NCBI GenBank assembly: GCA_016934825.1 | Contig: JAFGSB010000134.1 | Coordinates: 1-64,000, forward strand | Direction: 5' to 3' | DNA length: 64,000 nt | Source: Candidatus Zhuqueibacterota bacterium | GTDB taxonomy: Bacteria; Zhuqueibacterota; Zhuqueibacteria; Residuimicrobiales; Krinioviventaceae | In this document: positions 36,933-46,566 of the stretch, piece after piece | How the letters are laid out: every line of letters begins with the position of its first letter | Position numbering within the stretch: position 1 is the stretch's first letter | Position numbers and translations under genes: made by a program | The notes under the pieces: model-generated | Database searches by the model: none | Told to the model about the DNA's origin: nothing | What the model saw: the letters and a program-made list of their open reading frames with translations, nothing else

Positions 36933-38822
36933 ATGAAGTCATTTATATATATTATTTTCTTTTGTTTCACAACAATTGCCGGTTCTGAGGTTCCGCAGGG
37001 ATTTTTTCTGGATGATTGGGAGCCTAAAAGTATCTATCGCCCGTCTTTCATGGAAGCCGTAAAACCGGAAGGTGCGGCAGCTGTAAAGGTGACCGTTGAT
37101 TTTGCGGATACCCTGACCAAAGTACCCCGGTATATTTACGGTAACAACGCGAATTGCTGGTGCACCATAATGATCGACCAGCCGGTTTTGATTGACAATA
37201 TTATCAATATGGACCCGCACGTGATACGCTACCCGGGCGGGAATTTATCAAACTCTTTTTTCTGGGACCGTTCAAAAAACGATGAACCGGATGATATACC
37301 TGAAAATATTGATTACTGGGGCGGGATGAATCCGGACCACTGGACCATGTCGGTTGATTCGTATTACGAACTGCTCGATATGACCGGCTGTGATGGAATT
37401 ATCAGCGTGAATTACAGTTATGCGCGGTACGGTTTGAGTGAAAAACCGGTTGAAAAAGCGGCGCATCTTGCCGCCGAATGGATTCGATATGATAACGGGC
37501 ACACCCGGTTCTGGGAGATTGGCAACGAAAATTACGGCAACTGGCAGACGGGATACGAGATTGATACGTCACTGAACAAAGACGGGCAGCCCAAAATCAT
37601 ATCCGGCGATCTGTATGGCGATCACTGCCGTGTTTTCATTGATTCGATGAAGGCCGCCGCCGCAGAGACAGGCCATGAAATATTTATCGGTGTTGTCGCT
37701 TTTGAGGATGAAACATCATGGGACCCGGTGCAGTCAAACTGGAACGAAAAAATGATGCCGCTGGTTGGTGACGTAGCGGATTTTTATGTCGTGCATAATT
37801 ATTTTACCCCTTACCAGCAAAATTCGACGGTTGAAACAATACTCAATTCTTATACATTATCACAAAAATTTATTGGCGCGGTTTGGAAAGACCTGGATGA
37901 AACCGGTTTTGCACCGAAGCCGGTCGCGCTGACGGAATGGAACATCTTTGCGGTTGGGTCCAAACAGCAGGTCTCCCATATTAACAGCATGCACGCCGTA
38001 CTTGTACTGGGAGAGACCATCAGGGACGGATACGGAATGGCGGCGCGATGGGACCTGGCGAACGGCTGGTCGGACGGCAACGATCATGGGACTTTTTCTT
38101 ACGGCGGCGAACCGGGCGTAAATTTGTTTGCTCCGCGGCCCGTATTCTTCCACATGACTTTTTTTCAATATGTTTTTGGGGATGTAATGGTGCAGTCTTC
38201 CGTTGAAGGGAGCCGTGATCTCGTTGCGTTTGCTTCCTCGTTTCAGTCCGGTCACGCGGGACTGGTGCTTGTCAATAAGGGTAGAGAGAACCTGATTGTT
38301 GAAATGAATATCGGAAATTATGAATACGGTGAACGGTATTTCTGGTATACATTGACCGGCGGCGATGATAACGGTGATTTTTCGCGGCAGGTGTTTATAA
38401 ACGATATCGGGCCGGAAGCCGAGGCCGGAGGACCGGAAGATTATTTTGCGATTGATGCTCAATCGGCAGTTATAAACGGAAATATCAGGGTAGATGTTCC
38501 CGCTCTGTCCGTTGTGTATATGCTTGTTGAAGGCAATAAAAAAATAAATCCGACATTTATAGGGGAGAACATTGTCCTTCCCGAAAATTTTATTTCCATA
38601 TATCCCAATCCCGCCCGGCAGAGTTTTACGATCCATGATAACGGTTTCAATTATAAGCAGATTGAAATTTATAATATTTTGGGTCGTAAAGTACTGGAAA
38701 CCGGCAGGCGCGGCGATTTGGGCCAGCCGGAAAAACTCGACGTCCGGCTGGCAAGCGGACTTTATTTCGTCCGTTTAAAAAGCGCGGTACAAATAAAGAC
38801 CGGAAAATTGGTGATATTTTAG
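36933..38822 (+). CDS. Secreted GH51-like glycosidase with sorting tail
   Basis: 629 residues with a short signal peptide. 'YIYGNNANCWC' and 'VIRYPGGNLSNSFFWD' mimic GH51, and the catalytic pair is readable as Glu199 ('FWEIGNENYGNW') and Glu335 ('ALTEWNIFA'). It is clearly more divergent than the preceding gene and may belong to a GH51 sub-branch or a related clan GH-A family. The last 85 residues ('ISIYPNPARQSFTI' to 'GLYFVRLKS') form a type-A sorting domain, so the enzyme is likely at the cell surface or released. GGAGAT precedes the start. Confidence 0.75.
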   Translation: MKSFIYIIFFCFTTIAGSEVPQGFFLDDWEPKSIYRPSFMEAVKPEGAAAVKVTVDFADTLTKVPRYIYGNNANCWCTIMIDQPVLIDNIINMDPHVIRYPGGNLSNSFFWDRSKNDEPDDIPENIDYWGGMNPDHWTMSVDSYYELLDMTGCDGIISVNYSYARYGLSEKPVEKAAHLAAEWIRYDNGHTRFWEIGNENYGNWQTGYEIDTSLNKDGQPKIISGDLYGDHCRVFIDSMKAAAAETGHEIFIGVVAFEDETSWDPVQSNWNEKMMPLVGDVADFYVVHNYFTPYQQNSTVETILNSYTLSQKFIGAVWKDLDETGFAPKPVALTEWNIFAVGSKQQVSHINSMHAVLVLGETIRDGYGMAARWDLANGWSDGNDHGTFSYGGEPGVNLFAPRPVFFHMTFFQYVFGDVMVQSSVEGSRDLVAFASSFQSGHAGLVLVNKGRENLIVEMNIGNYEYGERYFWYTLTGGDDNGDFSRQVFINDIGPEAEAGGPEDYFAIDAQSAVINGNIRVDVPALSVVYMLVEGNKKINPTFIGENIVLPENFISIYPNPARQSFTIHDNGFNYKQIEIYNILGRKVLETGRRGDLGQPEKLDVRLASGLYFVRLKSAVQIKTGKLVIF

Positions 38823-38925
38823 ATTTTTATCGGGTTTCTCTGTGCAAAAAAATCTGTTTTGGAGAGCGACAACTTTATATTAAATGTAATTAATTTGTCA
38901 CTTGAAGAAAGGATGGCGGGACAAC

Positions 38926-40563
38926 ATGAAAAATCTTTTGATCTTTTTTTGTTTGATTTTATTATGCACAGATGTTGCAATTACCGCGGAAGAGGATATT
39001 CGTTTAAATTCTTTGGGTTTTCTGCCGGGATTTGAAAAAAAGGCCACAATCATTACTCAATGCACTGAATTTACCGTGAAAAATGTTTCGGACGGTAAAA
39101 TAATTTTTTCGGGTAAAGTAACCGGGCCGTCACATCAGAATGATGTCGATCAGGACGTATGGATCGCCGATTTTTCCGGGGTACGGGAAAAGGGCAAATT
39201 TTATCTGGACGTGCCGGGTGTGGGCCGCTCGATTAACTTTGAAATCGGGGAATCGGTTTATGATTTTGCCTGGTATACTGCCATGAGGGCTTTTTACCTG
39301 ATAAGGTGCGGTACCGCCGTGCAGGGTGAACATATGGGAATCCGTTTTGAGCATGAAAAATGTCATATGGCCGACGGTTACCTGGATTACATAGATGAAA
39401 ATGGCGGCAGACGGGACGGAACCGGCGGCTGGCATGATGCAGGTGATTATGGGAAATACATCGTCAATGCCGGTATTACTGTCGGCACTTTGTTCCTGGC
39501 GTGGGACCATTTCCACGACCGGCTCGAAAACAAATCGCTCGATATTCCCGATACGGCTCCGGGATATCCCGATTTCCTCAAGGAAATGAAATGGGAAACG
39601 GACTGGATATTAAAAATGTTATATCCCGACGGATCGGGCAAGGTCTCGCATAAACTGACCCGTCTCAGGTTCTCTGGTTTTATTATGCCGGAACAGGATA
39701 CGGAGAAAAGATATTTTACGGACTGGAGTTCAGCGGCCACTGCTGATTTTACCGCCATGACGGCGATGGCGGCGCGTTATTTCAAACCTTATGATTCCGC
39801 GTACGCCGATTCCTGCCTGAATGCGGCAAAAAAGAGTTATGACTTTTTGAAAAATAATCCGGATAATAAAAGGGCCGATCTGAGACCTTTCGCAACCGGC
39901 GGTTATGGCACGTCGGACCCCGATGACAGGTTGTGGGCCGCCGCGGAGTTATGGGAAACCACCGGGGAAACCGTCTACCTGAAAGATTTTGAGGCGGGGG
40001 CGGCAGCATTTGATCCCAAAATCGAAGAGAACTGGGATTGGGGAGAGGTGCGCAACCTGGGTATGTTTACATACCTGTTATCGTCAAGGGAAGGAAAGGA
40101 CGTTTCACTTTTACGGGATGTTGTGCAGTCTTTAACTGCCACGGCCGATTCCATTGTTGCCAGAGGGGATAAAGACGTATACGGCAGGCCCCTTGGGGGT
40201 CGCTATTACTGGGGCTGTAACGGAACGGTTGCCAGACAAACAACCACTTTACAGGTCGCAAACAGGATAACTCCCAGGGCGGAGTATGTGAACACGGTTC
40301 TTGACGCCATCGCCCATTTGTTCGGCAGAAATTATTACGGACGTTCATTCGTCACCGGACTGGGCCTGAATCTGCCCATGAATCCGCATGACCGGCGGTC
40401 GGGCGGCGACAATGTAATAGATCCGTGGCCGGGATATGTCATTGGCGGCGGTCATACCGCAACCGACTGGAAGGATGAACAGGGTGATTTCAGGACCAAT
40501 GAAATTGCCATTAACTGGCAGGCCGCACTGGTTTACGCGCTTGCTGGATTTACAAGTCCTTAG
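38926..40563 (+). CDS. GH9 endoglucanase, exported
   Basis: 545 residues: signal peptide, an Ig-like CelD-N type domain (about residues 25-105, 'IRLNSLGFLPG'), then the (alpha/alpha)6 barrel. Catalytic residues are visible as Asp171 and Asp174 in 'GGWHDAGDYGKY' and Glu526 in 'RTNEIAINWQAAL', matching inverting GH9 enzymes. 'GLNLPMNPHDRRS' is the conserved C-terminal loop. GH9 enzymes cut beta-1,4-glucan in cellulose, xyloglucan or mixed-linkage glucan. ATG 38926 begins the signal peptide; a TTG eight codons earlier is in frame but less likely. Confidence 0.9.
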   Translation: MKNLLIFFCLILLCTDVAITAEEDIRLNSLGFLPGFEKKATIITQCTEFTVKNVSDGKIIFSGKVTGPSHQNDVDQDVWIADFSGVREKGKFYLDVPGVGRSINFEIGESVYDFAWYTAMRAFYLIRCGTAVQGEHMGIRFEHEKCHMADGYLDYIDENGGRRDGTGGWHDAGDYGKYIVNAGITVGTLFLAWDHFHDRLENKSLDIPDTAPGYPDFLKEMKWETDWILKMLYPDGSGKVSHKLTRLRFSGFIMPEQDTEKRYFTDWSSAATADFTAMTAMAARYFKPYDSAYADSCLNAAKKSYDFLKNNPDNKRADLRPFATGGYGTSDPDDRLWAAAELWETTGETVYLKDFEAGAAAFDPKIEENWDWGEVRNLGMFTYLLSSREGKDVSLLRDVVQSLTATADSIVARGDKDVYGRPLGGRYYWGCNGTVARQTTTLQVANRITPRAEYVNTVLDAIAHLFGRNYYGRSFVTGLGLNLPMNPHDRRSGGDNVIDPWPGYVIGGGHTATDWKDEQGDFRTNEIAINWQAALVYALAGFTSP

Positions 40564-40701
40564 ATGATTGAAACAAATAATGAATTATTCCGCTTGATAA
40601 AACCTGGAAACTCACGAGAAATATTACTCCTTAGACATACAAAAGCAATAAAATTAATCCATCTTTTTATTCAATCGTAATAAAAAAGGAGGAGTTGCAG
40701 G

Positions 40702-42570
40702 ATGTTTAATTACATTAATAGATTTGTTAATGTATTTTTGATTTTTATTATGTTTGTGACTGCAGGACATGCGTTTGAAAATTTTAAAGTCGCCGTTTAC
40801 TCCCGCGCTTATGAAACCAAAGAAATGAAGGTCCTCAACTGGCTCGAGCCCCGCTGGGAAAAGATTGCACAGCAGGTCAATGTGGACAAAATTTACCTTG
40901 AAACCCACCGCGATATGCTGATTGTGGACGAAGAAACAATATCCAGGGCGAAAAAGTTTTTCGAAAACAGGGGCGTACAGACTGCCGGCGGCATTACACT
41001 GACGGTCAATGAAAGAAACCGGTTCGAGACTTTTTGTTATACCAAACCGGAACACCGTAAGAAAGTACGTGAAATCGTCGAGTATACGGCGGGACTTTTT
41101 GATGAAGTCATTTTAGACGATTTTTTCTTTACCAACTGCAAATGTGAATATTGTATCAATGCCAAAGGGGATAAAAGCTGGACCCGCTACAGGCTGGACC
41201 TGATGGAAGAGGCGGCAAGGGAACTGATCCTCAAACCCGCAAAATCGGTCAATCCGAATGTTAAGGTCATTATTAAATACCCGAACTGGTACGAACATTT
41301 CCAGGGACTCGGTTTCAACCTTAAAGCCCAGCCGGAGCTTTTTGACGGTCTGTACACGGGTACGGAAACCAGGGACCCGGTCCGCAGTCAGCAGCATCTG
41401 CAGCAGTACCAGGGCTACCTGATCTTCCGGTATTTTGAAAATATCAAACCGGGCGGTAATAAAGGCGGCTGGGTCGATACCGGTGGACTGCCGTACATGG
41501 ACCGTTACGCGGAGCAGCTCTGGCTGACCCTGTTTGCCAAGGCTCCTGAAATTACGTTGTTTGATTTCCGCCAGTTACAACGGCCGTTCATGGAGATGGA
41601 CCGTGCAGAATGGCAGGGAAACGGGACCAGCTTTGATTATGATGAGATGATCAAACCCTTCCAGCTTCAAGACGGCAAAACGGTCACGCCGATCACCATT
41701 GCCCGCGCCGCCGGGTACACTCTGGAAAAGATCGATTCTTTTTTAGGAGAACTGGGAAATCCAGTAGGGATTAAAAGTTACAAACCGTATTTTTCAACCG
41801 GCGAAGACTTTTTGCACAACTTTCTTGGCATGGTTGGTATCCCGATGGATATCGTCCCCGAATTTCCGGACGGGGAAAAGCTGATATTTTTGACGGAATC
41901 GGCGAAATGTGATGAAACGATTGTCGACAGGATCAAAGGACAGTTGATGGACGGGAAAAATGTCGTTATCACATCCGGGCTGCTCAGGGCCCTGCAGGAC
42001 AAAGGAATTAAAGATATCGTTGAACTGGAATTTACCGACAGGAAATCCCTGGTCCGGGATTTTGTCGCCGGCTGGAACCCGGTTTGCAGTGCTGATGAAG
42101 AGGTGCTGATCCCGCAAATCCAGTATTTGACCAACGATTCCTGGGAAGAAATTTCCTGTCTGGATAACGGCATCGGCTGGCCCATCCTGCACTCGGCCGG
42201 ATACGGAAACGGGGTTCTGTATGTATTAACTATTCCCGATAATTTTGCCGACCTGTATAATTTTCCCCCCGACGTGCTGTCACGAATCAAACAAACCCTG
42301 CTGGAAAACCTTTATGTCCGGGTGGACAGCCCTGCAAAGGTCGCCTTGTTTGTTTATGACAATGACACGTTCATCGTCGAATCGTTCCTGCCGGAAAATG
42401 TTGACGTTGGTATTGTAGTCGACAGCCGGGTTAATGAGCTTTATGATATAACCTCGGGCGACGTCCTCAGCGGGCAAGAAATAACAGGATGGGGCGGACG
42501 AAAAACCGGCAAGAAAAGTTTTAAAACTATGGTTAAACCGCATTCATTTCGCGTGTTAAGGTGTAAATAA
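40702..42570 (+). CDS. Unclassified exported glycosidase-like TIM-barrel protein
   Basis: 622 residues with signal peptide ending 'GHAFEN'. The first 310 residues read as a (beta/alpha) barrel: 'VDKIYLETHRDM', 'GGITLTVN', 'EVILDDFFFTNCKCEYC', 'VKVIIKYPNWYEHF', 'FDGLYTGTETRD', 'ITLFDFRQLQ'. 'LDDFFFTNCKCEYC' at a strand end recalls hypothetical glycoside hydrolase families with a 'DDF' motif. A Rossmann-like ThuA/beta-galactosidase-type domain follows (about 375-470) and a beta domain closes the protein. I cannot assign a GH family. AAGGAGGAG lies 8 bases before the start. It stands between GH9 and GH31, so a role on the same glycan is likely. Confidence 0.6.
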   Translation: MFNYINRFVNVFLIFIMFVTAGHAFENFKVAVYSRAYETKEMKVLNWLEPRWEKIAQQVNVDKIYLETHRDMLIVDEETISRAKKFFENRGVQTAGGITLTVNERNRFETFCYTKPEHRKKVREIVEYTAGLFDEVILDDFFFTNCKCEYCINAKGDKSWTRYRLDLMEEAARELILKPAKSVNPNVKVIIKYPNWYEHFQGLGFNLKAQPELFDGLYTGTETRDPVRSQQHLQQYQGYLIFRYFENIKPGGNKGGWVDTGGLPYMDRYAEQLWLTLFAKAPEITLFDFRQLQRPFMEMDRAEWQGNGTSFDYDEMIKPFQLQDGKTVTPITIARAAGYTLEKIDSFLGELGNPVGIKSYKPYFSTGEDFLHNFLGMVGIPMDIVPEFPDGEKLIFLTESAKCDETIVDRIKGQLMDGKNVVITSGLLRALQDKGIKDIVELEFTDRKSLVRDFVAGWNPVCSADEEVLIPQIQYLTNDSWEEISCLDNGIGWPILHSAGYGNGVLYVLTIPDNFADLYNFPPDVLSRIKQTLLENLYVRVDSPAKVALFVYDNDTFIVESFLPENVDVGIVVDSRVNELYDITSGDVLSGQEITGWGGRKTGKKSFKTMVKPHSFRVLRCK

Positions 42571-42594
42571 TTTATCAACCGGGAGATCAGCATT

Positions 42595-45435
42595 ATGATT
42601 AAACACTGGAAAATAATGTTTATGCTGCCATTCGTTCTGCTGGTGGGATGTTCCACACAGACTATCAAAAAGCAGCAAAATGGCGTTATACTCAAACTGG
42701 TTAAGGAAAAGGAAACCGACGCCCGGATGTTGAAAATCCAGGTCTGTACAGATGATATTATTCGAGTTACGGCGTCGCCGGAAAAATCTTTTTCAGCCCG
42801 GCCGAGTTTAATGGTCAATAAAACAGACTGGCCGCCGGTCACGTGGACAATGAAAGAGGATAGCGGGCAGGTCATACTGACAACGGCAAAGTTGTCCGTC
42901 AGGGTCAACCGCGCTGACGGATCGGTCGCATTTTATGATTCCGATAACCGGCTGATCCTGCGGGAAAAACAAACCGACGGTAAAATAATTTCACCGGCAG
43001 AGGTTATGGGGGAAAAGACCCGGCATGTCCGGCAGCTTTTCGATTCCCCGCAGGATGAAGCGTTTTACGGATTGGGGCAGCATCAAAACAACATCATGAA
43101 TTACAAGGGCCATGATGTCGACCTGTGGCAGTATAATGTGGTTGCGTCGGTGCCGTTCCTGGTGTCCAGCAGGAATTACGGGATTTTATGGGACAATAAT
43201 TCGCGGACCAAATTCGGGGATATCCGTGATTTTCAATCATTATCGACGCTCACATTATATGACAAAGAAGGAACAGAAGGCGGGCTGACCGTCGAATATT
43301 TTGAAAAACCGGATTTTACTTCGCTTTATACCTCCCGCGTCGAACCCCGGATCGAACACGAATTCCTCGACGTGAACGACGCCTATCCCGAAGGGTTTAC
43401 CGATAAAGTGACCTGTGTCCGCTGGAGCGGGGAAATATCGAGCGATGTCTCCGGCATCCACAAATTCAGGCTGTACTATTCCGGTTACACGAAAATGTGG
43501 CTCAACGGCGAGCTGATCATGGATTCCTGGCGGCAGAACTGGATGCCGTGGACGTATCTGCCCACACTGAATATGGAAGCGGGTAAACACTACACGATCA
43601 AAATCGAATGGGTGCATCAGGGCGGTTACATCGGTCTGAAATGCCTGACTCCGGAAGACGATATGTATAAAAACAGTATGTCGTTATATTCCGAAGTAGG
43701 AGACCAGATCGATTATTATTTCATCAAAGGCGACAATGCCGACCAGGTCATTCAGGGATACCGCGAAATAACCGGCAGCGCACCCATGATACCGAAATGG
43801 GCGATGGGTTTGTGGCAGTGCCGCCAGCGCTACCAGTCACAGGAAGAACTGCTGAACGTGGTCAGGGAGTTCCGAAAACGGCGGATACCCCTTGACAATA
43901 TCGTTCAGGACTGGTTTTACTGGCCGGAAGACAGGTGGGGAGACCATGATTTTGATAAAGCGCGTTTCCCGGACCCGGACGGCATGGTCAAAGAACTGCA
44001 TGATAAACTGAATACCCGGATCATGATATCGGTCTGGCCCAAGTTTTACGTCGGCACCGAATTTTATAACCAGTTCAAAAAAAAGGGCTGGCTTTATAAG
44101 CGGAATGTGGAGAAAAAAGAGCGGGACTGGGTCGGTAAAGGCTATGTCTCTACATTTTACGATCCTTACAGTCAGGGCGCCCGCGACCTGTTCTGGAAAC
44201 AAATGGAGAGCAAACTGTTCGTCAAGGGTTTTGACGCGTGGTGGCTGGACGCGACGGAGCCGGACATCCATTCCAATTTATCCAGACCTGAAATGCGTCT
44301 GCGAATCGGGCCTACGGCCCTTGGAACCGTTGCAAGGTATCTTAATACATATTCTTTAATGAACGCCAAAGGTGTATACGAAGGACAGCGCGGGAGTGAT
44401 CCGGATAAGAGGGTATTTATCCTCACCCGTTCGGCTTTTGCCGGTCAGCAGCGCTATGCGGCGGCCACATGGAGCGGTGATATCGCGGCGCGCTGGTATG
44501 ATTTAAAAGCGCAGGTTCCCGCCGGTTTGAATTTTTGCTTGTCCGGGATACCGTACTGGACATCCGACATCGGCGGTTTTGCCGTTGAGACCCGTTATCA
44601 TAACGCCACCGGAGAAAACCTGAATGAGTGGCGGGAACTCATGACCCGCTGGTTTCAGTTCGGCTCGTTTTGTCCGTTGTTCCGGGTGCATGGCGAATTT
44701 CCTTACCGGGAAATATATAACGTGGCGCCTGAAGACCATCCGGCATACAGGACAATGGTTGCATATGATAAACTGCGTTACCGTTTAATGCCGTATTTAT
44801 ATTCGTTAACCGGGATGGTCACGCGGAAAGATTATACGATTATGAGGGCGCTGGTCATGGATTTCGGGACGGACAAAAATGTTTTTAATATCGGCGACCA
44901 ATATATGTTCGGTCCCGCCTTACTGGTCAATCCGGTTTCAGAATATAAGGCCAGATTGCGCCAGGTGTACCTGCCCGCCGGGTCCGGCTGGTATGATTTT
45001 TTTTTCGGTCGGTACATCGACGGCGGCCAGACTATCATTGCAGATGCGCCGTATTCCGATATACCCCTGTTTGTCAGGGAGGGGGCAATCATTCCCTTCG
45101 GCCCGGAATTGTTGTATAGCGATGAAAAGCCTGCCGATCCGATTTTATTGTATATTTACTCCGGTAAAAACTGCTCCTTTGAACTCTACGAGGATGAAAA
45201 CGTCAACTATAATTACGAAAAGGGCCTGTTTTCGGTCATTCCTTTGACGTACGACGAAACAACACGTACCCTGACCATCGGCGACCGGCAGGGAGAGTTT
45301 GACGGCATGCTGAAGGACCGGACATTTTTTATCGTGCGGGTCGGACGGGACAGGGAAAGGGGTGTGGATTTCGATATAAAACCGGACAGAACGGTGCTTT
45401 ATAGCGGCAGCGAATTGTCCGTAAAACTGGATTAA
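42595..45435 (+). CDS. GH31 alpha-xylosidase-like lipoprotein with PA14 insert
   Basis: 946 residues. The signal ends 'LLVGC' with Cys19 as lipid anchor. After the N-terminal domain a PA14 module is inserted at about residues 231-355 ('GIHKFRLYYSGYTKMWLNGE'). The GH31 barrel follows with nucleophile Asp552 in 'WWLDATEPD' and acid/base Asp629 in 'TWSGDIAARW'. The PA14-in-GH31 arrangement is that of Cellvibrio japonicus Xyl31A, a xyloglucan-specific alpha-xylosidase. Context with GH9 supports xyloglucan, though other alpha-glycosides remain possible. GGGAGAT precedes the start. It ends the enzyme block. Confidence 0.88.
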   Translation: MIKHWKIMFMLPFVLLVGCSTQTIKKQQNGVILKLVKEKETDARMLKIQVCTDDIIRVTASPEKSFSARPSLMVNKTDWPPVTWTMKEDSGQVILTTAKLSVRVNRADGSVAFYDSDNRLILREKQTDGKIISPAEVMGEKTRHVRQLFDSPQDEAFYGLGQHQNNIMNYKGHDVDLWQYNVVASVPFLVSSRNYGILWDNNSRTKFGDIRDFQSLSTLTLYDKEGTEGGLTVEYFEKPDFTSLYTSRVEPRIEHEFLDVNDAYPEGFTDKVTCVRWSGEISSDVSGIHKFRLYYSGYTKMWLNGELIMDSWRQNWMPWTYLPTLNMEAGKHYTIKIEWVHQGGYIGLKCLTPEDDMYKNSMSLYSEVGDQIDYYFIKGDNADQVIQGYREITGSAPMIPKWAMGLWQCRQRYQSQEELLNVVREFRKRRIPLDNIVQDWFYWPEDRWGDHDFDKARFPDPDGMVKELHDKLNTRIMISVWPKFYVGTEFYNQFKKKGWLYKRNVEKKERDWVGKGYVSTFYDPYSQGARDLFWKQMESKLFVKGFDAWWLDATEPDIHSNLSRPEMRLRIGPTALGTVARYLNTYSLMNAKGVYEGQRGSDPDKRVFILTRSAFAGQQRYAAATWSGDIAARWYDLKAQVPAGLNFCLSGIPYWTSDIGGFAVETRYHNATGENLNEWRELMTRWFQFGSFCPLFRVHGEFPYREIYNVAPEDHPAYRTMVAYDKLRYRLMPYLYSLTGMVTRKDYTIMRALVMDFGTDKNVFNIGDQYMFGPALLVNPVSEYKARLRQVYLPAGSGWYDFFFGRYIDGGQTIIADAPYSDIPLFVREGAIIPFGPELLYSDEKPADPILLYIYSGKNCSFELYEDENVNYNYEKGLFSVIPLTYDETTRTLTIGDRQGEFDGMLKDRTFFIVRVGRDRERGVDFDIKPDRTVLYSGSELSVKLD

Positions 45436-45591
45436 TATTATCTTTTACCGCCTTTGTCCGGTAAACGGGCGCAGCCGGTTTTTGGAACTGTTAAAGAAAT
45501 TTTGTATTACCGGTGGTACTGCCGCGTATTGCCGGCCCGGTTTGCCGGTGCGGAATATAGATTTTTTCAATATTTTCTCTTTATTATGGGG

Positions 45592-46566
45592 CTATTTTGT
45601 ATAATGCGTCGTTAAAATTTTATCGAGCCTGCCGGGGAAGCAGGTTTCGATCTCTTCAATAGTTCTTAAACCGAAAATAAAGGCGATGGTCACCGGGTCC
45701 GTCCGCCAGCCGGTATGGCCTTCGTAAAAACCGTAACGCATAATGTACATGGGTTCCATTTCGCCGGTCAATATCTCCGAGAGCCGTTTTATCATGGCGT
45801 CCATCTGTTCGGGGGACAGGTGCGCGTACCGCTGCCGCAGAAATTCCATCTCTTTTTGGTCCGGTGTTCGTTTTATGTCGATATAGAAAGCGCCATCAAT
45901 GCCGTCGTCAAATATGGATAACTGTCCGCCCTTGGTGTCATGCGCTTCCAGGTAGACGGTTTTGTTGTTGTAGATCAGATACAACATGTTCTCCCAGACG
46001 TGTCCGGCCATGTTCCAGCGGCCCAGTTTTAAATCCAACTGCATCATGTTCCAGATGTGTAACAACGGTCTGGCCAGGTCCGGGTGTGTTAACTGTAATT
46101 TTCTGACCAGCCGGTTGTCGCCGAGCATAACGGAAATAATGTCCTCATCCGCGGCCATAAAACCGTCGCCGGACAAGCCGCCCGGGCGGCCCAGTCTGGT
46201 GATCTCCGCAGTCGACCGGCCGGTGATCCTTTTTGTCTGCTGCAGTTCAATATCCGAATGCAATCCGGTTTGGGCCAGTACGGGAAAATCCAGAGAATCA
46301 ACATATAGCTGTTGCCCCTTTTCTTCGCTGTTTTCCACCGTGACCGGAACAATCGCGTATCGATTGTCTTTGGTAATGCCGATGACCGTTTCAAGTCCCT
46401 CCGGCGTCGTGTAAGGCGAAGGTATGTCCGGTTTTGTTTCCAGGGTCATTGGATAAAGATCATAGCTTTTTTGATTGTAAGATATTTGGGGCGATTGCGG
46501 GAAGACCAGCGCGGGAATACAGAAGCACAATCCCAACAGGATCAGTGTGTTCAGTTTGTTTGCCAT
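45592..46566 (-). CDS. Secreted protein of unknown function
   Basis: 324 residues, minus strand, with signal peptide ending 'ALVFPQ'. I recognise no family. The protein has no cysteines after the signal region, a central 'HVWENMLYLIYNNKTVYLEA' stretch and a helical C-terminal half ('HLSPEQMDAMIKRLSEIL'). The start at 46566 has GAGGGAT upstream; an in-frame ATG 14 codons earlier would place charged residues before the signal peptide. It faces the GH31 gene tail to tail and is probably transcribed apart from it. Confidence 0.65.
   Translation of the reverse strand: MANKLNTLILLGLCFCIPALVFPQSPQISYNQKSYDLYPMTLETKPDIPSPYTTPEGLETVIGITKDNRYAIVPVTVENSEEKGQQLYVDSLDFPVLAQTGLHSDIELQQTKRITGRSTAEITRLGRPGGLSGDGFMAADEDIISVMLGDNRLVRKLQLTHPDLARPLLHIWNMMQLDLKLGRWNMAGHVWENMLYLIYNNKTVYLEAHDTKGGQLSIFDDGIDGAFYIDIKRTPDQKEMEFLRQRYAHLSPEQMDAMIKRLSEILTGEMEPMYIMRYGFYEGHTGWRTDPVTIAFIFGLRTIEEIETCFPGRLDKILTTHYTK

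Noticed and set aside
37860-38636. 258-codon minus-strand frame inside the GH51-like gene
   Set aside because: Antisense shadow of a gene with clear catalytic motifs and sorting tail.
45436-45591. CCGG-rich short dyads between GH31 and the minus-strand gene as a terminator
   Set aside because: Stems of only about five bases and no T-run.
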